Shown here piece by piece: positions 1 through 5,625 of a stretch of 7,991 nucleotides of DNA. A model generated the notes under the pieces. That model worked only from the letters and a program-made list of their open reading frames with translations. It had not been told where the DNA came from and searched no databases. Location: positions 1 through 7,991 of the forward strand of contig JAAFHQ010000251.1 of assembly GCA_013298445.1 (NCBI GenBank), in the 5' to 3' direction. Within the stretch, counting starts at the first letter, position 1. Each line of letters begins with the position of its first letter. This stretch comes from Chitinophagales bacterium. GTDB lineage: Bacteria > Bacteroidota > Bacteroidia > Chitinophagales > Saprospiraceae. The translations under genes and the position numbers were made by a program.

Positions 1-38
1 TAGTTTGAGCAATAAAAATACTATTTGTTTTTAAAATG

Positions 39-58
39 AAATAAAAATATTTTTATTT
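39..58. repeat. Perfect 20-bp A/T-only palindrome
   Basis: Positions 39-58 form an exact palindrome made only of A and T, centred between 48 and 49, with partial pairing continuing outward. The transcript would have an A-rich arm followed by a U-rich arm on either strand. It could therefore be a weak bidirectional terminator for a gene left of the window, or simply a flexible AT-rich site. Nothing here decides between these readings. Confidence 0.5.
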
Positions 59-70
59 TACTTTTCAGCT

Positions 71-308
71 AATCCATTGCGGCGGCGCTAGGCACCCGCG
101 ATCGTAGAGCCCCCGCTCGCACAGCAAGCATTTTGGGATCGAAGAGCGCGCCACGAAGTGGCTGGTAGCGCGTTCAACATAGCGAAGAATCTTCTTTACG
201 TGTAACATTTTACCAACCACTTCGTGGGCGCTCGTCGATCTTTCACCGACGCTGCGCGTCAGCTCGACGATCGCGCGCTTTAGAGCCTACGTTACCTTAA
301 GCAATTTA
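71..308. repeat. GC-rich fold-back element with nested inverted repeats (MITE- or REP-like)
   Basis: The element is built from nested inverted repeats. The inner arms are 137-167 and 211-240; they match except for two substitutions and one single-base indel and enclose 43 nt. Each inner arm contains its own small hairpin (GCCAC-GAA-GTGGC in the left arm). The outer arms CGCGATCGTAGAGC (97-110) and GCTCGACGATCGCG (262-275) pair at 13 of 14 positions. Pairing resumes farther out with TAGGC (89-93) against GCCTA (285-289), and ATTGC (76-80) against GCAAT (301-305). A GACGC-TGC-GCGTC hairpin lies at 248-260. The element encodes no protein and its GC content contrasts strongly with its flanks. It looks like a miniature non-autonomous repeat or a structured RNA. 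The outer limits are uncertain and no clear target duplication was found. Confidence 0.6.
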
Positions 309-368
309 CCCCTGCCCGACCAAAGGAAGGATTTAAAGCCCGCGCCCCAACCACCTGGATACCGTACA

Positions 369-401
369 CTTGTGTTCAGAACTGAACAAAAATTATTTTT
401 G
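369..401 (+). promoter_or_regulatory. Probable promoter with operator-like palindrome ahead of the permease gene
   Basis: TATTTTTG at 394-401 fits the Bacteroidota -7 consensus TAnnTTTG. CTTG at 369-372 could serve as a poor -33 box, with a 21-nt spacer that is slightly long. Inside the spacer lies TGTTCAGAACTGAACA (373-388), a perfect inverted repeat with 7-bp arms and a 2-nt centre, which looks like the site of a dimeric repressor. A further palindrome, CAAAAA-TTA-TTTTTG (387-401), overlaps the -7 box. If correct, the permease message has a leader of about 160 nt. Confidence 0.4.
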
Positions 402-571
402 TATCATTCATAAAAAACTGATAACAAAACACTTACTTTATTGGTACAAAAATTGGAGGAAGGTATTCAAAATACACCCGACCATGTACCGCAACTATCT
501 CAAAACGGAGACATATGCGCCATTCCAGTTGATGCCTTTATCAAAATTCTATTCAAATAACCCGACAAGTT

Positions 572-2962
572 ATGTTTAAAAATTATTTCCGGATCGCCCT
601 GCGCAGCCTTTCCAAAAACAAGGTTTCGTCTTTCATCAACATTGCTGGTCTGGCCGTAGGGATGGCCGTGGCAATGCTGATTGGTTTGTGGATTTGGGAT
701 GAACTGTCCTACGACCAACACCACCCCAACTACGCCCGCATCGCTCAGGTGATGCAGCACCAAACCTTCAATGGGCACAAGGGTAGCGAATCTTCGATTC
801 CGATTCCGCTGGAGGCCGAATTGCGCAGCAAGTATGGCCACAACTTCAAGTACCTGGCCATGGCCAGTTGGCAAGGAGAACATATTTTGAGCCATGGGGA
901 AAAAATGATCACCCAGGAAGGCAACTACATGGATCAGGACATCACCAAAATCCTGTCTTTGGCCATGCTCAAGGGGACCCAGGATGGCTTGAAGGAGCTC
1001 AACTCGGTGCTGATTTCTCAATCGACTGCCCGTGCCCTTTTTGGCGAAGCCGAGCCGATGGGAAAAATGATCAAAATCGACAATACCCAGGAAGTCCGAG
1101 TGAGTGGAGTATACGCGGACTTGCCCTACAACACCACCTTTCACAACCTGCATTTCATTGCACCCTGGGCCTTGTATGTGTCCACCCAGGAATGGGTCAG
1201 AAATGCCCGGGATCAAAACCAGTGGGGCAACAACTCCTTCCAATTGTTTGCCGAAATTGCCGATCAGGTGGACATGGCGCAGCTCAGTGCTAAAATCAAA
1301 AATGTCAAATACGACAAGGTAGACAAGGACGAAAAAAAGTTCAAAGCCGAAATCTTCCTGCACCCGATGCAAGATTGGCACCTGAACTCCAACTGGGAGG
1401 AGGGTGTACAAACGGGGGGCTTTATGCAGTACGTAAAGCTGTTTGCGATCGTGGGGATTTTTGTGTTGCTGCTGGCTTGTATCAACTTTATGAACCTGAG
1501 CACCGCCCGCAGTGAAAAACGCGCCAAAGAAGTGGGCATTCGCAAAACCATCGGTTCGGTACGCGGGCAGCTCATCCGGCAGTTTTTTAGTGAATCATTC
1601 CTGGTGGTTTTTTTCGCTTTTGTACTGGCCGTGGTGTTCATTTTGCTGGTGTTGCCCTGGTTCAACGAGGTGGCCGACAAAAAGATGCATTTCCCCTGGA
1701 ATCAGCCCGTGTTTTGGCTGGCCAGCCTGGGTTTTATGGTTTTTACCGGATTGGTTGCGGGCAGCTACCCTGCTCTTTACCTTTCCTCTTTTCAGCCCAT
1801 CAAGGTCTTGAAAGGCACTTTTAAAGCGGGACGTTTTGCTTCTATTCCCCGCAAAGCCCTGGTGGTGCTGCAGTTTACCATTTCGGTTACCTTCATCATT
1901 GGTACCATCATCGTGTACCAACAAATTCAATACACCAAAAATCGCCCCTTGGGCTACGACAACAAAGGCATCGTGATGGTGCAGATGACTTCACCGGATT
2001 TTGCTGGAAAGTTTGACTTGCTGCGCAACGAGTTAAAAAGCAACAACAGCATTGTAGAAATGGCCGAATCTTCCAGTCCGCTGACCGGGGTATGGTCCAA
2101 CAATGGCGGCTTCAATTGGGAGGGCAAAGATCCCAGCCTGGATGCGGAGTTTGCCACCATTTGGGTGACCCACGATTTTGGCAAAACGGTGAATTGGCAG
2201 TTTAACCAGGGTCGGGATTTTTCCCGGGATTTTACCACCGATTCTTCTTCTCTGGTGATCAATGAGGCGGCAGTGAAATTTATGAACCTAAAAGAGCCAG
2301 TGGGCAAAAAAATCACCTGGGGCGACGAAGATTTCACCATCGTGGGGGTCATCAAAGACATGGTGATGCAATCGCCTTATGATCCGGTGAAACAAACGGT
2401 TTACCTGCTGAGTTACGAGAATGTGAATTGGATGAATTTGAAACTGAATCCCGCCAAAAGTGCCACTGAATCTTTGGCTGGCGTGAAGGCGGCTTTCAAA
2501 AAATACATTCCGGCGGTGCCCTTCGATTACGAATTTGCGGATGAATCATTTGGTGAAAAGTTTGAAGCGGAGGAGCGGGTAGGTACCCTGGCGGCGGCCT
2601 TTGCCGGGCTGGCGGTGTTTATTTCTTGTTTGGGTTTATTTGGCCTGGCTTCTTTTGCTGCCGAGCAGCGTACCAAGGAGATTGGCATCCGCAAGGTTTT
2701 GGGCGCTTCGGTGAACAACCTCTGGGGTTTGTTGTCGCGCGATTTTGTGCTACTGGTTTTGATCTCCTGTGTGTTGGCGGCCCCGATCGCCTATTATTAC
2801 CTGCATGGCTGGCTGCAACAGTACCAGTACCGTACCGAGATTTCCTGGTGGGTATTTGGATTTGCAGCATTAGGGGCCATCGCGATAACCTTACTCACGG
2901 TGAGTTTTCAGGCGATCCGGGCAGCAACGATCAATCCGGTGAAGTCGCTAAGAAGTGAGTAA
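572..2962 (+). CDS. MacB/FtsX-family ABC transporter permease (tandem, 8 TM)
   Basis: This inner-membrane protein of 796 residues belongs to the duplicated MacB/FtsX permease family common in Bacteroidota. Family members work with a separate ATPase in export or in transmitting force to the periplasm; the substrate here cannot be told. The first helix is near residues 20-42, followed by a MacB-type periplasmic domain (about 45-280). The first FtsX unit (about 285-410) has three helices and the cytoplasmic motif KEVGIRKTIGS (319-329). The fifth helix (about 428-450) opens the second half, with another periplasmic domain (about 455-665). The second FtsX unit (about 670-790) repeats the motif as KEIGIRKVLGAS (702-713) and ends NPVKSLRSE. 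Length and start fit the family, and the start is not preceded by a Shine-Dalgarno site, as usual in this phylum. No ATPase gene lies in the window, so its partner must be encoded elsewhere. The frame is intact. Confidence 0.93.
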   Translation: MFKNYFRIALRSLSKNKVSSFINIAGLAVGMAVAMLIGLWIWDELSYDQHHPNYARIAQVMQHQTFNGHKGSESSIPIPLEAELRSKYGHNFKYLAMASWQGEHILSHGEKMITQEGNYMDQDITKILSLAMLKGTQDGLKELNSVLISQSTARALFGEAEPMGKMIKIDNTQEVRVSGVYADLPYNTTFHNLHFIAPWALYVSTQEWVRNARDQNQWGNNSFQLFAEIADQVDMAQLSAKIKNVKYDKVDKDEKKFKAEIFLHPMQDWHLNSNWEEGVQTGGFMQYVKLFAIVGIFVLLLACINFMNLSTARSEKRAKEVGIRKTIGSVRGQLIRQFFSESFLVVFFAFVLAVVFILLVLPWFNEVADKKMHFPWNQPVFWLASLGFMVFTGLVAGSYPALYLSSFQPIKVLKGTFKAGRFASIPRKALVVLQFTISVTFIIGTIIVYQQIQYTKNRPLGYDNKGIVMVQMTSPDFAGKFDLLRNELKSNNSIVEMAESSSPLTGVWSNNGGFNWEGKDPSLDAEFATIWVTHDFGKTVNWQFNQGRDFSRDFTTDSSSLVINEAAVKFMNLKEPVGKKITWGDEDFTIVGVIKDMVMQSPYDPVKQTVYLLSYENVNWMNLKLNPAKSATESLAGVKAAFKKYIPAVPFDYEFADESFGEKFEAEERVGTLAAAFAGLAVFISCLGLFGLASFAAEQRTKEIGIRKVLGASVNNLWGLLSRDFVLLVLISCVLAAPIAYYYLHGWLQQYQYRTEISWWVFGFAALGAIAITLLTVSFQAIRAATINPVKSLRSE

Positions 2963-3037
2963 TTAACCAAACTACTGCCATTTTGCTCGGAGGATATGAA
3001 TTGCCACGTGCTTTAGCGTAAGATTGTGCAGGCAAAA

Positions 3038-3080
3038 CCCCTTCGAAAGTTTCGGGCTTTCGAAGGGGAACTCTAGAGTT
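3038..3080. terminator. Hairpin terminator between convergent genes, with adjoining palindrome
   Basis: A perfect 12-bp stem (3038-3049 paired with 3057-3068) encloses a 7-nt loop. Read on the minus strand, the stem is followed by GGGG-flanked TTTT (3037-3034), which resembles an intrinsic terminator for the serine hydrolase operon ending at 3174. On the plus strand no clear U tract follows; instead AACTCTAGAGTT (3069-3080), a perfect 12-bp palindrome, adjoins the stem. It lies 75 nt past the permease stop and may still act in both directions. Confidence 0.65.
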
Positions 3081-3173
3081 GTACTTTGCCACTAATTTTA
3101 GCCAAAAAGCAAAAATTGATCCTGATTTTTATTTTTACTATTTGCAGACTGCGCAATGTGAGTTACTTACTCT

Positions 3174-4433
3174 TTACTCACCTTCCTCTGCTTTGAACTT
3201 CGCCAATACCGGACGGACCAATTTAGGGCGCTGCAATTCGTGTACATAAATCGCCTGGCCTACCTTGCCCAAAAACGGCAATCCAATCTCGTCGTACTCA
3301 TATTTGCCGTCGTTAAAAATTTCATCGTTGTTGACCCGGATGGTGGCCGCCACCATGAATTCAACACCATTTTCAAAATCGACGACGTAGGCAACATCGC
3401 TGAGGAAGCCGTAAGCCAGGCCCACCTTGTTAAAAATACGGATGTTGTTGGGAATGGTCATCGGAGGTTTTTTATCACCAAACAGGAGGAACTTCACATA
3501 ATTGTCTTCTTCTGCATGTTCGGGATAAGCCGGATGTATACTTTCACGAGGATAAGCCGACATACACTTGTACAAAAATTTGTAGTCCGCCTCCGTCAGG
3601 TCAAAACGTTGATCGGGTCGTACTGCTTCAGGAAAAAGTACTGCCTTGAGCATATCGTGCATTTCTTCCAGCCCTACATAGTTTCGGTTCAAAAAATCAA
3701 AAGGTTGGTTGATCATGGTGGAATCGCCCTCGATGTAACCCTTGCCTTGTAATTGTTTGCGCATGTTGAGTCGTGGGTAAGCGGCACTCATCACCTGCCC
3801 TTGCTGAAAGATGGGATTCCGGAGGCTGTCAAAAAAAGTAACCGGATTGGTGTAGCGGTTGCTTTCCACATCAAAACCGGGCACCGACAATCGGTGGATG
3901 ATGCGGCTGCGTTTGTAGCCTTTGTTCCACAGCTGTTTGTTGAGGTATTCCTGGCCCAGAAATTCGTACAAACGATTGTAGGCATCGTTGTCGCTTACCA
4001 AAAAGATCTTTTTGATGTAATTCGCAATTGATGGCTGGCCATTTTCGGCACTGGTGTCTTCCGAAACAGAAGTTTGGGGCGGGCGTCCGGCACCAGTGTG
4101 CATGGGGCTGAATTTGGACAAACCTTCAACCTTGATTTGATTGAGTTTTTCCAGGGCTAAAAATGCAACTGGCATCTTGACCATACTGGCCGGATAGTAG
4201 TACAAATTGGTGTCTAAATTGTACGTGAAGGATCGAAAAGATGGAAAATTATTGGCATCTCGATCAATCTGGGTGTAGATGATCTGCACCTGGTAGCGAT
4301 CTACCTTACTGAGGATGGAATCCATCCCGGGGCCTTGTTTTTCCAAAATCAAACGCAGGGTGTTTTTTTGCGCGTTCAAATTGGGCAAAAAAGCCAAACA
4401 CAATGAAAAAATAATCAGTATCGATCTGCTCAT
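3174..4433 (-). CDS. Exported serine hydrolase, class A beta-lactamase-like fold
   Basis: This protein of 419 residues has a signal peptide (MSRSILIIFSLCLAFLPNLNAQ, cleavage near residue 22), so it acts in the periplasm or beyond. Three motifs of the penicillin-recognising serine enzymes appear in order: SMVK at 83-86 (nucleophile Ser83, Lys86), SDN at 147-149, and NKVG at 335-338 in place of the usual KTG, followed by AYGFLSDVAYVVDF on the presumed active-site strand. The gap from SxxK to SDN is normal for class A enzymes. The gap from SDN to KxG (about 189 residues) is near twice the usual, so it carries a large insertion. Such proteins may be beta-lactamases, peptidases or esterases; true drug hydrolysis cannot be assumed. 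Its ATG overlaps the stop of the upstream PLP enzyme as ATGA, so the two are translationally coupled. Confidence 0.85.
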   Translation of the reverse strand: MSRSILIIFSLCLAFLPNLNAQKNTLRLILEKQGPGMDSILSKVDRYQVQIIYTQIDRDANNFPSFRSFTYNLDTNLYYYPASMVKMPVAFLALEKLNQIKVEGLSKFSPMHTGAGRPPQTSVSEDTSAENGQPSIANYIKKIFLVSDNDAYNRLYEFLGQEYLNKQLWNKGYKRSRIIHRLSVPGFDVESNRYTNPVTFFDSLRNPIFQQGQVMSAAYPRLNMRKQLQGKGYIEGDSTMINQPFDFLNRNYVGLEEMHDMLKAVLFPEAVRPDQRFDLTEADYKFLYKCMSAYPRESIHPAYPEHAEEDNYVKFLLFGDKKPPMTIPNNIRIFNKVGLAYGFLSDVAYVVDFENGVEFMVAATIRVNNDEIFNDGKYEYDEIGLPFLGKVGQAIYVHELQRPKLVRPVLAKFKAEEGE

Positions 4434-5494
4434 GATCGTGGTTTTTGAGATTTAAGGTTGTTAAACTGTAAAATTTTAATCAAGGCCTTAATGTCGCCAT
4501 CAGTATGTAGACTGCTCAACACGATGCGAGTAACCAAGTCATCCTGCGGCGTAGGGTATGGAAAACTGGAAATCAGGATTTTCTGCTCTGCTAAAAACGC
4601 AGCTAACCCAGAATTTGCGGTATAAAATACGGGATATTCTGGAAAAAAATGAAAATCTGATCCAGTTGATAAATATTGTACGAATTGATGGACATTTAGT
4701 TGCAGTTTCTGCCGGGCTTTTGTATAAATCGCCTGTCCTTGCAACAATGCCCACAAAAAAGCGGGCGAAGGTGGCGATGCCCCACCAAAATACGGATTGC
4801 GCAGCAAACGATCCATCCAGGATTTTGGCCCCAGGATTACCCCGGCCGGAATGCCCAAGGCCTTGCCCAATGAACTGACGACCAACAACTCAGCTCCCAC
4901 AGGCAGCATGATTTGTGGATAAATACCGCTGCCATTTTCGCCCAGCACCCCAAAACCATGTGAATCGTCGATAACCACGATCAATTCCCGTTGAGGCTTC
5001 AAATGTTGTAACCAACAAAAATCAAACTGCCTCACATACAAAGGGTCGACCGAATTGGCGGCCAGAATCAAGGGTGGGCCAGGCTGACTCACTAGTTCTT
5101 TGGTTTTTTCCACCCAATCTTCCCAGTTTTTTATGGTTGGCCCTGTCCCTGCCCAAATGGCCGGATGTGCACCCGGTGCTGGGAATACTTCTCCATAAGC
5201 ACCCAATACCTTCATCAACAATTGCCCGGCCAAGGTACCAGACGACAACAACAAGGCTTGTTCCGCGCCAGTGTATTGAGCCAGAAATGCCTCAGCTTCG
5301 CCAAAAATATTGATTTGGATATTGGACAAGCGGGAACCTCCGAAATGCAAGCCAAATTTTTGGATGCCTTCCTGCACCAGTGCTTGCAAATCCTCATTCC
5401 AAGCTGCGCCCAGGTAGCCCGTGCCGCTGAAATAAAGCCAGTTTTCTCCCTCGATTTGGGTAGTTCGACCGGGGAGTTGATTGATTTGATACAT
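4430..5494 (-). CDS. PLP-dependent enzyme, alpha-oxoamine synthase / class I-II aminotransferase fold
   Basis: From the start chosen here the protein has 354 residues and is cytoplasmic. It resembles 8-amino-7-oxononanoate synthase (BioF), 2-amino-3-ketobutyrate CoA ligase and serine palmitoyltransferase, which join an amino acid to an acyl-CoA with loss of CO2. Visible landmarks are HFGGSRLSN (50-58), LLLSSGTLAG (81-90), GAHPAIWAG with the likely cofactor-stacking His110, VIDDSHGFGVLGENGSG (174-190) with Asp176 and His179, and SSLGKALGIPAG with Lys211 as the Schiff-base lysine. A Phe stands where many relatives have a His before the LE helix (INIFGEAEAFLA). It is too diverged to name a substrate. 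The frame stays open upstream to 5602, but those 36 extra residues are encoded by an inverted repeat and match nothing in the family, so the ATG at 5494 is preferred. The stop overlaps the serine hydrolase start. Confidence 0.8.
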   Translation of the reverse strand: MYQINQLPGRTTQIEGENWLYFSGTGYLGAAWNEDLQALVQEGIQKFGLHFGGSRLSNIQINIFGEAEAFLAQYTGAEQALLLSSGTLAGQLLMKVLGAYGEVFPAPGAHPAIWAGTGPTIKNWEDWVEKTKELVSQPGPPLILAANSVDPLYVRQFDFCWLQHLKPQRELIVVIDDSHGFGVLGENGSGIYPQIMLPVGAELLVVSSLGKALGIPAGVILGPKSWMDRLLRNPYFGGASPPSPAFLWALLQGQAIYTKARQKLQLNVHQFVQYLSTGSDFHFFPEYPVFYTANSGLAAFLAEQKILISSFPYPTPQDDLVTRIVLSSLHTDGDIKALIKILQFNNLKSQKPRS

Positions 5495-5503
5495 GCCTTG
5501 TGA

Positions 5504-5622
5504 GTTGAGAAGGTTGAGGGAGGTTGAGAAGGTTGAGGCTACCGCGAGCGGCTTAGACAAGGGCTTTTTCAAAGCCGCTGCGGTAGCCTCAACCTCCCTC
5601 AACCTTCCTCAACCTTCTCAAC
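5504..5622. repeat. 51-bp imperfect inverted repeat built from about 10-bp tandem units
   Basis: The left arm 5504-5554 and the right arm 5572-5622 pair along 51 nt with one mismatch and two single-base slips, around a loop of about 17 nt. Each arm has two parts: a unique base (AGCGGCTT and CTACCGC) near the loop, and outer tandem units. In the right arm the units read CTCAACCTCC, CTCAACCTTC, CTCAACCTTC and a partial copy, at 10-bp period; in the left arm the period is 9-10 bp. It begins 3 nt after the receptor stop and ends 9 nt before the preferred start of the PLP enzyme, so it fills the gap almost completely. There is no U tract after it on the minus strand. It may be a mobile intergenic repeat, a processing or stability element, or an attenuator. 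Confidence 0.8.
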
Positions 5623-5625
5623 CAA

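Larger units (their letters stand above)
1..571. other. Non-coding region upstream of the permease gene
   Basis: No convincing protein gene was found on either strand here. The composition changes sharply. Positions 1-70 are very AT-rich, 80-290 are GC-rich and full of inverted repeats, and 385-470 are AT-rich again. The stretch holds an A/T palindrome, a fold-back element and a probable promoter with an operator-like palindrome, each listed separately. An open frame from a TTG at 370 to 579 encodes 69 residues with no recognisable domain and overlaps the permease start, so it was not called. Positions 1-38 and 309-368 show nothing I can interpret. Confidence 0.7.

Noticed and set aside
370..579. 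Small plus-strand frame of 69 residues starting at TTG
   Set aside because: It starts inside the proposed promoter, uses a rare start, has no domain, and overlaps the permease start.
500..1411. Open frame of 303 residues on the minus strand, antisense to the permease gene
   Set aside because: It lies fully opposite a clear permease domain, its translation shows no recognisable family, and it is explained by the codon bias of the plus-strand gene.
2989..3016. GGAGG followed by ATG and a six-codon frame after the permease gene
   Set aside because: The spacing of 2 nt is too short for a Shine-Dalgarno site, and the peptide is trivial.
3158..3181. GTGAGT/ACTCAC inverted repeat at the end of the serine hydrolase gene
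   Set aside because: The 6-bp stem overlaps the stop codon and has a 12-nt loop; the 12-bp stem downstream is a much better terminator.
3240..4031. Plus-strand frames (3240-3752 and 3753-4031) opposite the serine hydrolase
   Set aside because: They are shadows of the hydrolase gene, which has a signal peptide and ordered catalytic motifs on the other strand.
5504..5622. CRISPR-like array suggested by the 10-bp tandem units
   Set aside because: The units are too short, have no unique spacers, and form two facing arms of a hairpin.
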